Source: Colias croceus | Lineage: Eukaryota > Arthropoda > Insecta > Lepidoptera > Pieridae | Assembly: GCF_905220415.1 (NCBI RefSeq) | Contig: NC_059567.1 | Span: 1,798,001 to 1,862,000, forward strand | Reading direction: 5' to 3' | Length of the DNA stretch: 64,000 bases | Shown: positions 41,668-52,068 of the stretch, in pieces | Layout of the letters: each line of letters opens with the position of its first letter | Position numbering within the stretch: position 1 is the stretch's first letter | Program-made: the position numbers and the translations under genes | The notes under the pieces: generated by a model | What the model was told of the DNA's origin: nothing | Seen by the model: the letters and a program-made list of their open reading frames with translations, nothing else | Database searches by the model: none

Positions 41668-41905
41668 CAGGAGGTGTGCAACACAGGTCCCGAGTTCCAC
41701 GAGTGGCCCGCCGAGTGTTTTTTAAACTTAATTTTTAAAATGAGAGAAAATAAAAGCGTAGAGAGATTTTAATATTATGTTAAGTTGATTTAAAAACATT
41801 AACTTTATTCTTTTTAAAAAAGCATTTACGAAAAATTGGAAACCTAATATTCTTTACAAATTGTTTCGAAAATTAGCCCTCCAATCAAAAAGGTTGCTCC
41901 CCCTG
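41668..41905 (-). mobile_element. hAT-like MITE, right-arm copy
   Basis: Mirror of 40039-40276. Confidence 0.5.
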
Positions 41906-42350
41906 ATTTAGAGGACAATGCGCTCGCCATAGTTTTTGTATTTTTAATTTCATTCTTTTCACAAAAAATATTGAGGACTGTCCCCGATTTATCCGTTGTA
42001 CACATTAAATTATTGTGATTGCAAACTTAAGCCCAAAGTACTGCTCTTACAATACAATTTTATATTTCTTACAACTTCATTTCCAATTTGTTTCATAACA
42101 TTTTTTTGTTTAAATTTTTTATTTTGAAAGAGGGGTGTTCTGCGCAGGTGGTCTTCTATCGATGATGTACAACGGAGGTAGAGCAAATGCTAGATAAGAC
42201 CAAGAACAAAACAAAATTAAGTCTTAGATCTTTTGTGGTTTAAGCTGCTTTAAGCAAATCTTTCTTAAGCCTATGCTTTTTTAAAATAATTTTTTGTTAA
42301 TAAAATCATTAAGTTTTATAATCAACCCGCATACAATTAAATTCCTTTTT

Positions 42351-42354
42351 CCCC
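42351..42354 (+). promoter_or_regulatory. CCC-type motif before the coiled-coil gene (right-arm copy)
   Basis: CCCC six bases upstream of the ATG at 42361, matching the placement at the other genes of this type. Confidence 0.5.
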
Positions 42355-42360
42355 TCAAAA

Positions 42361-42861
42361 ATGCGTGACCTTTCTTTTAAATTAGAAGAACTCATGATAG
42401 AAAATAAAAAATTATACGAAGAACTCGCCTCTTCCAATTCAACAATCTTAAAATTAAAAAATAAAAATAACGAACTAGAGAAAAATGAAACAGTTTTAAA
42501 TGATAAAATAAGCCAACACAAAAGAGAAATTAACACTTTAAAGAAAGAAATGGCTCTTAAAGATAAAACCGCAAATGATAGAGAGAAGATTTTAAGTAAT
42601 GAAATAAACAGAAAAAATTTATTTAGAAATAAAGTTTTAGGATGTAAAAAGAATGAGCAACTTAAAGAAATTAAGGAGGAATTTAATAAAATGAATAAGA
42701 GATGTACAATTTTGTTAAGGATGATTTATGAGTTAGTTCGTGTAAAAGGGGCAGATTATGAAATTTTGTATAATTTACTTGAGATATCTGAAAATGAAGA
42801 TTGTGAAATTTTAGAGGAGTATTTAAAGAATTTAAAAGAAATTAAAGAAGTTGAAATGTAA
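42361..42861 (+). CDS. 166-residue coiled-coil protein, right-arm copy
   Basis: Identical protein to 39083-39583, in inverse orientation as part of the duplicated arm. Confidence 0.6.
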   Translation: MRDLSFKLEELMIENKKLYEELASSNSTILKLKNKNNELEKNETVLNDKISQHKREINTLKKEMALKDKTANDREKILSNEINRKNLFRNKVLGCKKNEQLKEIKEEFNKMNKRCTILLRMIYELVRVKGADYEILYNLLEISENEDCEILEEYLKNLKEIKEVEM

Positions 42862-42923
42862 ATTAGATTTAAAACTTTATTTAATTACTTTTGATTGATC
42901 TATAATTTTATATGTAATCCCTT

Positions 42924-43012
42924 ATTAAGGACACTGCCATTCTCTCTCTTCCACTATTTTTCACTGCCATTCTCTCTCTTCTAATAATTTTCACTGCCTT
43001 TCTCTCCCTTTC
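42924..43012 (-). repeat. 30-bp tandem repeat, right-arm copy
   Basis: Mirror of 38932-39020. Confidence 0.8.
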
Positions 43013-43021
43013 CAATAATTT

Positions 43022-43235
43022 TTAGTGTGTTCCATTCTTTTCTATAATTTTTAAACAATCTTCACAAACTTTTCTATAATTTTCGGGCATTACCGGATTA
43101 TCTTCTATTATAAATTTATATTCATTCATTTTACAGATTTTACATTTATTTGAATCTTTTCTAAGATCCGTGTGTTTAAAATAATCAGGAAGATCGTCTT
43201 CAAAAAATATTATTTTACGGGGAACCAAACTTAAG
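43022..43235 (-). pseudogene. 3' part of the split microsporidian-type gene, right-arm copy
   Basis: Mirror of 38709-38922. The duplicated arm includes the DIRS-A junction, so the DIRS insertion is older than the fold-back. Confidence 0.7.
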
Positions 43236-43430
43236 ATTATGTCCTTACGCCGTTATTCGAGGCCTTTAAACAATAATGAGAGAGACATCTTTGATTTCCG
43301 GCCGACATTACGTAGTTGTAGTTCCAATTATCTCCACAGAGGGCCTCGTTGTCGCGCTTCCGTGTTTACCAGAGTGACGTTTGTACAGCTAAGCTTTTAA
43401 ATAATGGTTCTCGCAGTAATCAGCTCATTG
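43236..43430 (+). repeat. DIRS-A 5' inverted terminal repeat, right-arm copy
   Basis: Mirror of 38514-38708; it starts ATTATGTCC. Confidence 0.85.
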
Positions 43431-43633
43431 GCGTCTTAATTTTCGTACCGACAGTATATCTTGGGATAACGCTGTTAGCGTTCGTTTATTATCCTTTGGA
43501 ATAAAAGTTGTAGTTTGCTAGTATATTATATTACGTTTTGAAAAAATAACGTTTTTCAAATAAAAATTTTAAATACTAAAATTAGTAACAGTTTAAAATT
43601 TAAATAGAAGTTGTCGTGTAAAGTGTATTTAAA

Positions 43634-44869
43634 ATGAGTGACGGAAGTAGTAAGAAGATGCCAAATGATAATTTGGTATCCAGCGATTCTTCGTCGTCGT
43701 TATCGTCGGATGAAGAGGAGGTCGTACGTTCACCTAAAAAGACGGTTAAAAGAAAACGAAAAAGCAGCAAACCTAGTAAGAACAAGAAAGCACGTAAGGA
43801 AAATGAAAGTTTGTCATTACTTTCAAATCAGGTCAGTGAAATACAGCATTTTCTTGCGAATTTCTCCTCTTGTTTTGGCTACTACCCGCCGGGGTATAGT
43901 TATTGTTCTGATGGAATTAATCTAGATAATTGTGATCATGTAAGCGAACCGGCTGTCGAGCCGAGCGTTTCTTTTAACTTCGATTTGACCACAAATTTAA
44001 AAGAGCCAACCGTAGCAAATACTTCAACTGAACATTTGCAATTATTAAATTCTCTTCAACATTTTAATTCGGAGAATTGGACAAACGTACGTTATGCCGA
44101 TATTCAAAAATTGTATAACGCTCGTCCGGGATTTGTTGATCTTGAAGTAAACGATGAAATTAAACAATTCGAAAAATGTAATAATTTAATTGCAACTGAA
44201 AAGTCGTTAAGTGCTATTACTCATGCGTTAATTATGCAAAGCGATGCGTTAAAAAAGGGCGTATCGGAATTATTACAATGGACTAATGACAGTGAGGAAA
44301 TAAATAAAGATTCTTTGCTTTCTAAAATTAAAGAGACATTTTCGGGCAGTTTTCAAAAAATTTCTCTTGATTGCTAACAATTAGTATGCGGTCGGCGAGC
44401 GGATATTGTTGAACAAAGAAGGGATTTTTTCTTAAATTTGGTAAAAGATAAGTTTTTAAGGGTTAGTTTAAAAAAGATTCCGGCTTCTTGTGAATATATT
44501 TTTGAAAAGGAAGCATTTTCTGAATTTTTAAAAATAAATGGCGGTATAAATAAAATTTTTTCGCAAAATAAATCCTCCTTTTCTGCGCAAGAAAAGCGAG
44601 CTATTTCCGGGTCCCAGGCTGCGCAACCTGGACCTAGTACGTTTATTCAGAACCAAACCGGTCGCCCCTTTGCACCGTTTGCGTTCAATTATAATAATAG
44701 TTTTAGACATTATGCACCTCCCAAAGGAGTGTGTCCTAATTATGACTTTAATGAGCGTTTATTTCGACCTCAATTTAGATCACAATCTAAGCAAATGCGT
44801 TTTAACCGACCGCAATCTAACAGTACTAGTGCCTCGCGTCCAAGAGGCAAAGGTGATAAAAGATTTTGA
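43634..44869 (+). pseudogene. DIRS-A gag-like ORF, right-arm copy
   Basis: Identical to 37075-38310, including the in-frame TAA (44375-44377). Confidence 0.8.
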
Positions 44870-45872
44870 CTATTTACAGACGTTTCGGGGGGGCAGGTTA
44901 ACGGAGTTTGTGAGTATTTGGAAAGAGAGGGGTGCTCCAGAAGCACTGCTAAAAATAATAACAGGTTACAAAATTCCTTTTCAAGCGAAACCGCCCTTGG
45001 TCATGCCGCGCCATACCAAGGTCCACTATCAAACTGTTCCATCTGTCGAGATGGATTTGGCAATAAACAATATGCTAACCGAAAATATTTAACAGCATGC
45101 CCCCGAAACGCCCAGTTTTTTATCTACCCTCTTTCTAACACCAAAAAGCGACGGTTCAATGCGTCCAATTTTCAATTTAAAAAGACTGAATCAGTATCTC
45201 AAAATAACGAAATTCCGACTAATTTCGGTACATCGAGTTCCAGATTTTCTACAGCCGCACGATTTCATGGTAAAAATCAATCTCACCCAAGCGTACTGTC
45301 ACGTGCCCGTGGCCGTGAGTCATCGCTGCTTTCTGAGGTTGATGTACAAGGGCCAGATGTTACAGATGACCTGTTTACCATTTGGGCTCGCAACAGCACC
45401 CAAGGTTTTTGCGTCCCTGACGAACTGGACAGCGGAATTTCTGCGCGAAAAAGGTATTCGAATCATTGTTTTCCTCGACGATTTTTTAATTGTGTGCCAG
45501 GACAGAGCCAAGCTCGTCAACCAAGTGGAGTTCGTGCTAAAAAGTCTACAGGAGCTGGGCTGGAAGGTAAACACCAACAAATCTATACTCTCACCTCAGA
45601 CCTCTTTAGAATACCTGGGTATAGTATGGGACACGTGGCAGAACATGAAGAGTTTACCACAAAACAAAATCCGGAAAATAAAGGTAAATATTTCACATCT
45701 ATTGAAGAGTCAGGTCATAACTTTGAAAGAGGCTCAGAGTACTGCAGGCTTTCTAAACTTTGTCCGTCTCGTAATACCCCAGGGCCGGCTCAATTTCCGT
45801 TGTCTTTTAACACTTTCAAACAGACTGCTGAAACACCAAGACCGAACGTCGTTTCATCTGCCGCAACAGGTA
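44854..45872 (+). pseudogene. DIRS-A reverse transcriptase, right-arm copy, truncated
   Basis: Copy of the pol start and reverse transcriptase with the shared TAA (45090-45092). It ends after 'FHLPQQV', before RNase H, at the arm boundary. Confidence 0.85.
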
Positions 45873-45876
45873 TAGG

Positions 45877-46545
45877 TTATATCGATGACGTCATTATCAG
45901 TTCAGAATCAGAAAGTCAGCATAGAGAACATTTAGAGCAAGTTTTTGATCGTTTTAATCAATTCGGTATAACTATCAATTTTTCAAAATGTAGTTTTGGT
46001 CAGCAAAAATTAGAGTTTTTAGGTTATGAAGTTTCTACCGAGGGCATTAAGCCGCTCGAAGACAAGGTTAAAGCAATTTTAGATTTTCCTAAGCCTGGTA
46101 CTATAGAAGAACTTAGAAGATTTTTAGGCATGTTAAATTTTTATAGATCTCATATTCCTCACTCGGCTGAACATCAGTCAGAGTTAAATAAATATCTTGG
46201 TAGTGCGAAACGGAAAGACAAAAGTAAAATTAATTGGAATAAATTAGCAGAACAAAATTTTGAACAATGTAAGATCGATTTGAAAAATGCAGTTTTGTTA
46301 ACATATCCTTCCTTAGATTCTCCATTGTCTCTTATGACCGACGCTTCAGATACGTGTATAGGTGCAGTTTTACAACAAAAAATTAACAATATTTGGCAAC
46401 CTTTAGGATATTTTTCACGTAAACTTACGGAAGCTCAGCGTAAATACAGTACCTATGATAGAGAATTATTAGCGATATATTTATCAATTATTCATTTTCG
46501 CAACATGGTTGAAGGCCGCGAATTAATAGTTTATACAGATCATAA
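45877..46545 (+). repeat. inverted copy of Gypsy pol (reverse transcriptase/RNase H part)
   Basis: Inverse duplicate of 47009-47677; positions sum to 93,554. It encodes, on the plus strand, from just before the YIDD catalytic motif to RNase H 'YTDH'. Spacer 46546-47008 (463 bp) is the next part of the parental pol. A fusion reading frame from DIRS-A through this piece is open by chance. Confidence 0.93.
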
Positions 46546-48663
46546 TCCTATATCCTTATTCATTTCTGGCCAAAAATATCTATCTGTTACTAATTTTTTT
46601 GTAGCTCTAATACCCGGGTGACTTAAATTATGCACAGCATCAAAAGCTAAACGTCGAAATTGTTTAGGTAAATATGGTCGAATTCTATCTGTGGATGTTT
46701 CACAATAAATTTGTTTATTACAATCGAACATTGCAACACGCTTAAGTGTAAATTGACTGTTTACGTGTGACCGGTGTCGCATTTCTGCAAGTTGTTCATC
46801 CGTTTCCTGCGCTCGGGCGAGTTCTGCGAAATCTAACACGGTGGGACATGTTATTGTTTCAATTCTCGATAACGTGTCAGCGACTATATTTTCCCTACCT
46901 GTTACATGACGAATATCTGTACAAAACTCACTAATAAACATAATTTGCCTAGTTCTTCGAGCAGTTTCCCTATTTGTACCTATTTTACTAAATGCAAAAC
47001 AAAGTGGTTTATGATCTGTATAAACTATTAATTCGCGGCCTTCAACCATGTTGCGAAAATGAATAATTGATAAATATATCGCTAATAATTCTCTATCATA
47101 GGTACTGTATTTACGCTGAGCTTCCGTAAGTTTACGTGAAAAATATCCTAAAGGTTGCCAAATATTGTTAATTTTTTGTTGTAAAACTGCACCTATACAT
47201 GTATCTGAAGCGTCGGTCATAAGAGACAATGGAGAATCTAAGGAAGGATATGTTAACAAAACTGCATTTTTCAAATCGATCTTACATTGTTCAAAATTTT
47301 GTTCTGCTAATTTATTCCAATTAATTTTACTTTTGTCTTTCCGTTTCGCACTACCAAGATATTTATTTAACTCTGACTGATGTTCAGCCGAGTGAGGAAT
47401 ATGAGATCTATAAAAATTTAACATGCCTAAAAATCTTCTAAGTTCTTCTATAGTACCAGGCTTAGGAAAATCTAAAATTGCTTTAACCTTGTCTTCGAGC
47501 GGCTTAATGCCCTCGGTAGAAACTTCATAACCTAAAAACTCTAATTTTTGCTGACCAAAACTACATTTTGAAAAATTGATAGTTATACCGAATTGATTAA
47601 AACGATCAAAAACTTGCTCTAAATGTTCTCTATGCTGACTTTCTGATTCTGAACTGATAATGACGTCATCGATATAAATAAATAAGAAATCTAAACCTTT
47701 TAAAACTGTTTCTTGCATGAAACGTTGGAAAGTTTGCGCAGCATTTCGCAAACCAAATGGCATACGCATAAATTCAAATAAACCAAAAGGTGTAATAACT
47801 GCTGTCTTTTTTATGTCATTTTCTGCAACAGGCACAGAATTATAGGCTCTATTAATATCTAATTTAGAGAAAATTTTCTTATTACCCAAAATATATGTAA
47901 AATCATGTAAACGTGGTACTGGATAACGATCTGGTTTCGTAATTGCATTTAAACGTCTATAATCACCGCAAGGCCTAATATTACCATCTTTTTTGGGAAC
48001 TATATGTAGTGGACTTGCCCAAGGACTACTACTCGGTCTACAAATCCCTAACTCTTGCATAACAATAAATTCATTTTTAGCCTTTACGTACCTGTCAGGA
48101 GGAAGCTGCCTCGCTCTCGCATGCACCGGCGGTCCTGTCGTCTCGATATAGTGACAAACATCGTGTTTTGGCGTCTCTTTGTAAGAAATAGGTTTAGTTA
48201 AATCAGGGAATTTATTCAATAAATCGGAATATGGACATTCCATAATTGTTTTTAAAGTGGGCACAGTAGAATTTGAGATATTTCCCTTAGTACTCAAATT
48301 AGTTACTTGATCAATCAATCTACGTCCGTTTAAATCAATTAATAATTTATGATTAGCTAAGAAATCCGCACCAATAATTGGTTGCTTTACATCCGCTAAT
48401 ATAAAAATCCAACGGAACGGTCGTCTCAGACCCAAATCTAGAGACAAAAAATGAATACCATATGTTTTAATTTCCGTTCCGTTAGCAGCAAATAATTTAT
48501 ATTTATTACCTTCTGCATAAACCTTACCATACACCACACTACGCGGGATGACGGACACATTTGCACCACTATCAACTAAAAAGTTTAGTCCTGAATTACT
48601 GTCCAAAACACTGAGACGGTTATTTCTGTAGACTCGGTCGCAGGCACCCGTCGCTGGCTGCAC
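46546..48663 (-). CDS. CsRn1-like pol, truncated in integrase
   Basis: Open frame of about 705 residues: protease with LVDSGANVS near residue 29, reverse transcriptase ('GDYRRLNAI', 'MPFGLRNAAQTF', IYIDDVII near 331), RNase H ('LMTDASDTCIGAV', 'YTDHKPL'), connection, then the first half of the integrase HHCC finger ('LSHPGIRATKKLV'). It lies one frame back from gag; the frame is open upstream through GGAAAAC at about 48672, so a -1 shift at the gag end would give a Gag-Pol fusion. Integrase core and 3' LTR are lost at the fold-back. Confidence 0.88.
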
Positions 48664-48668
48664 CGATG

Positions 48669-49475
48669 CTAGTTTTCCGCTGGTTTCTCACGCTGACTAG
48701 GTTTCCAGTTGCACGGTTTCACACATTTCGTCGCTTTGTTTTTATATTTGTAATGGTATTTACAAAGCCAATTGGGATTATGCCTTTGATTACGTTGAAA
48801 TCTACCTCTTGACCTGGATCGTGACCTCGTTCTAAAATTTGATGTATTATTTCTTGTTTCCAATCTTCTCAGTCGATTATTTAATTTTTCTATCTCACCA
48901 ATCAAATTATTTTCTGGACTGTTGCTTAAACTGGACTGTTGAACTGCTGATACCGAGTTTAAGGGTGTCATGCTCTCCATAACTTTATCTGCTATTGATG
49001 CCAAAATATCTTCACTTTTACTCTCGGATACGGCTAACACAGCTCTTATTGCCGGCGGTAATAAATTTTGCCATAAAACTAGAAGTGTTTCTGTTGTTAC
49101 TCGTCCACGCGCCAAATCTTGCATTTTCCTCATTAATTGTGACGGTTTTTGATCACCCAATTCCATTTCGCCAATTAATTTTTTTATTTGTCGATCTTCC
49201 GATTCTTCAAAAATTTGTAATAATCTTCTTTTTAATTTTTCATATTTTCCTGTCTCCGGCGGGCTAATTAAAATGTCCGTGACTTGCTCGATGACATCTG
49301 GCGTTAATTTAGAAATTACTATTTGATATTTCGCCTCATCTGACATTTTCTGTGGCGATAAAACTGCTTCCGTTTGTATAAACCATATTTTCGGCGATTT
49401 CTTCCAAAAATCTGGGATGCGGGACGTAATGGAGATTGACGATAAACTTGCAAATTCTTCTTTAACCGGTTCCAT
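48669..49475 (-). CDS. CsRn1-like gag
   Basis: 268 residues, complete. The gag core ('PDFWKKSPKIWFIQTEAVL', residues about 20-150) is followed by a Ser/Arg-rich linker and a C-terminal zinc motif of pattern C-x2-H-x9-C-x3-C (about residues 238-256) instead of the usual CCHC knuckle. This CHCC finger is characteristic of CsRn1-group elements. It overlaps pol by a -1 frame. Confidence 0.85.
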   Translation of the reverse strand: MEPVKEEFASLSSISITSRIPDFWKKSPKIWFIQTEAVLSPQKMSDEAKYQIVISKLTPDVIEQVTDILISPPETGKYEKLKRRLLQIFEESEDRQIKKLIGEMELGDQKPSQLMRKMQDLARGRVTTETLLVLWQNLLPPAIRAVLAVSESKSEDILASIADKVMESMTPLNSVSAVQQSSLSNSPENNLIGEIEKLNNRLRRLETRNNTSNFRTRSRSRSRGRFQRNQRHNPNWLCKYHYKYKNKATKCVKPCNWKPSQREKPAEN

Positions 49476-49657
49476 GGTGATATTTAATTTTTATATGTAC
49501 TTTTATGTGTTATTAAATTTTATTTAGTTATTTAAATTTTACCGCTGCCACCGCCCTGTAGTTTCTTCTTGAGTTGTCCGTATATATATTTATATATTAA
49601 TTTTGAATATTTATTCTCCCTACTACACACTCACGTCGATATATCACGCCGGTCGAG

Positions 49658-49675
49658 ATCACGTCGGGGTCACCA
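49658..49675 (-). promoter_or_regulatory. primer-binding site, tRNA-Trp type
   Basis: On the minus strand TGGTGACCCCGACGTGAT, six bases after the LTR end; the type of primer site reported for CsRn1-like elements. The leader 49476-49657 holds nothing else. Confidence 0.7.
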
Positions 49676-49681
49676 ATTTAG

Positions 49682-49881
49682 TGTAGCTGTGTGTAGGGAG
49701 ATGAAATTAAAGATAGCGGCCAATTAAATTTTATATTTCTTCTAAATTACACAAAAATATACTATATAAATTTATTAACTACAAAACGTGGGTCGGTGGC
49801 GCGAGCTATGGGACAACTGAGGGGCGACGCTATGTGACTGTGCGACGCGGCCGAAAATCCTGCGTCAGCACAGCACCTACA
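49682..49881 (-). repeat. 5' LTR of the CsRn1-like element
   Basis: 200 bp, minus-strand ends TGTAG...CTACA. The outer boundary is inferred from these inverted ends because no second LTR is present for comparison. Confidence 0.65.
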
Positions 49882-50676
49882 TGTATATGGCTCAATACAT
49901 AAAAATGAATCGCAAAATGTGTTGGTAAGCGCTTAATTCGAAAAATGCTGAACCGATTTCGTTAATTCTTTTTATAATATTTCTTGAACTACGATCAAGG
50001 TCAAGGTCAAGGTCAGATTCAATCGATTTTATCTCATCGATTTAAGATTGAAGTATATCTATACTAATATTATAAAGAGGAAAGGTTTGTCTGTATGTAT
50101 GTATGTATGGTTTTCACGCATAAACTACTGAACCGATTACAATGAAATTTAGCACACGTATAGAGGGTAACTTGGATTAAGAAAAGAAAAAAAGAAAAGA
50201 AAAGAAACATTTATTTATCAAGGACAGCACAACACACACACATAAAACATAAAGAACCGTAAAAGATAAATAAGAAAGCACCACGACAAGAAAATAGCAA
50301 CAATAACACTTAAATGATTAACATAAAAAAGCACGTAGAGAAAATAAAATTGATAATCAGTATTTTTTTTATTAAGGTGTGTCATACGACCCTGACAAAA
50401 AGGAGACAGCTCAGCATATGCTGCAACGTTCCGGAACATTGCCAGCGCTGTTTTTCAGTGCCCCCTTTATTATGAAGGCTTCGAGTTGGGACGAAAGGAG
50501 TAACCTAGGTTTACATATATACATAGATACACAAAAAATTAAATAAATGAGATATAATAAACTTATAGATAGGTACGATGATACAACGCGACTAACGATG
50601 AATATAAATACATAATAAATACATAAATAATAAATATTTCAGGGCAATTTTCACGTAAATTTAATTTAATTTACCA
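49882..50676. repeat. interspersed repeat fragments, no gene
   Basis: 49900-50170 resembles a lepidopteran SINE/Helitron-type repeat ('CTATACTAATATTATAAAG', TATG run, 'AACTACTGAACCGATT'). 50175-50640 has an A/G-rich run and AT-rich sequence, including the 3' UTR of the minus-strand LINE that begins at 50677. Family names are not certain. Confidence 0.5.
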
Positions 50677-51445
50677 CTAAAACTGGATTTGGTGTGCTAA
50701 TAATATACTTTTAAATTTAGATTTAAAAGTATATAGTGTTCGTAGATTCCGTAACGGTGGAGGCAAGTTGTTCCAGCATTTAGTGGCGTTATATTTAAAG
50801 CTACCCTTAAAACAAGCGGAATGGTGTTTGGGTACGAGGAGTTTATTGGCAGCATCCCTGGTGTTGTATTTGGTGTTTTGTTCACTCCTCCAAATAAGTT
50901 TTTCGAACAGATAGTGAGGCGATTCTGTTTTGACAACACCAAAGAGAAGGGATGCAAAGTGCAATTGCCTGTGGTGCTCCATGTTTAGACATCGCGCATT
51001 ATTAAGATGGGGCGTGATGTGATCCCTCGGTGGGACATTCCAGCAGAACCGTGCACATGCATTCTGCACTCGCTGGATTACACGTTTTGTACGACCTAAT
51101 AACCGGTGTCCATACATCACATCCATATAATTGAACTTTGATAGAACTAGACTATCACATAATTTGAGTCTGAGACTGGGTTCAATATATTGTCTGATGC
51201 GATATAAAACCTTAAGTCTATAGAAACAATTAGCTGCTGTAGTGCTAATGTACTTCTCAAATCTCAGATTCTCATCAAAAATGATGCCCAGGTTTCTAAC
51301 CTCCTCAACACGCTGTATGGGTACCCCGTCTATGCATAAAGATACAGATGGCAGCTTATTTTTTATTATTTTGACAGTAGAGGGGGTTCCGAGTATCATA
51401 TATTTGGTCTTATTGGGGTTGAGAACAAGAGAGTTATTTTCCGAC
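50677..51445 (-). pseudogene. LINE-F ORF2, C-terminal part
   Basis: Reverse transcriptase thumb and C-terminal domain ('LNPNKTKYM', 'VRNLGIIFDENL'), ending in a normal C-terminus. It is open up to the BEL boundary at 51445. The preceding codons of the same protein are at 61343; the join through the CCGAC duplication is in frame. Confidence 0.88.
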
Positions 51446-51639
51446 TGTTTACTTAATCATAGGTTAAAGTTACAATGTTCGACCAACAGATGACGCTAGG
51501 TGTATTCACTCGCGTATTAACTCTCGCTATAGAAATGTTTTTAATTTTTGATAAGTATTTTTACTGGTGTATGAAATATAGTTTGGTTTTTTACAAGTTT
51601 TGTGAGTGTTTAATTCAGTGATCCCCTAGTGATTCAACA
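51446..51639 (+). repeat. BEL 5' LTR
   Basis: 194 bp, TGTTTACTTAATC...GATTCAACA, matching 61149-61342. Confidence 0.95.
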
Positions 51640-51640
51640 T

Positions 51641-51658
51641 TGGTGCCGAAACCCCGGA
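51641..51658 (+). promoter_or_regulatory. BEL primer-binding site
   Basis: TGGTGCCGAAACCCCGGA begins one base after the LTR, the usual place. It has the TGG start expected for pairing to a tRNA CCA end; I did not assign the tRNA. Confidence 0.75.
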
Positions 51659-51659
51659 A

Positions 51660-52068
51660 TTGGACTTGGTAAAAGTAAAGTGAAGTGAAGTTAGGACTTA
51701 GAAAAAATTAACAAATCTCAAACACTTAGAATTTTCGTTAAAGTTAATTTGTGGACTTAGAATAATTTGCAGTGATTTAACACTTAGAAAATTTACGAAC
51801 ATTTCTTCAAACACTTAGAATATTTTCTGGACTTAGTAAATTTTGCAGTGATCCGACACTTAGAAAATTTTGCAATAATTTTATGGACACTTAGAAAAAT
51901 TTTGATGTCTGTGCTTGGGACTTAGAATTTTTCGAGTTCATGTCAAGGACTTAGAATTTTTCATCGAGTTTATGTCAAGGACTTAGAATTTTTTCGTCGA
52001 GTTTATTTTGAACTTAGAAATTTCTTATACTTTTGCTTGTCACACAGAAGATTGCATGTTAGACAAAT
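51660..52068 (+). repeat. BEL leader with repeated ACTTAGAA octamers
   Basis: Non-coding leader of about 410 bases with roughly twelve copies of ACTTAGAA or one-base variants, spaced about 20-40 bases. Three near-identical longer units near 51925-52010 contain 'AAGGACTTAGAATTTTT'. It precedes the gag ATG at 52069. Confidence 0.8.

Larger units (their letters stand above)
41095..45872 (-). repeat. right arm of 9.8 kb inverted duplication
   Basis: Inverse copy of 36072-40849. It ends at 45872 inside DIRS-A pol, where sequence switches to an inverted Gypsy pol piece after a 4-bp filler (45873-45876). Confidence 0.93.
46546..49881 (-). mobile_element. CsRn1-like Gypsy LTR element, 3' part replaced
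   Basis: Minus strand: 5' LTR 49881-49682, tRNA-Trp-type primer site, gag 49475-48669, pol from 48663 to the fold-back point at 46546 inside the integrase zinc finger. There is no 3' LTR. The CHCC-type gag finger and the primer site are features of the CsRn1 group. Confidence 0.85.

Noticed and set aside
44918..46621. 567-codon frame running from DIRS-A into inverted Gypsy pol
   Set aside because: The first part is the wrong frame of DIRS-A pol and the second is the inverted duplicate; the fusion is a chance product of the junction.
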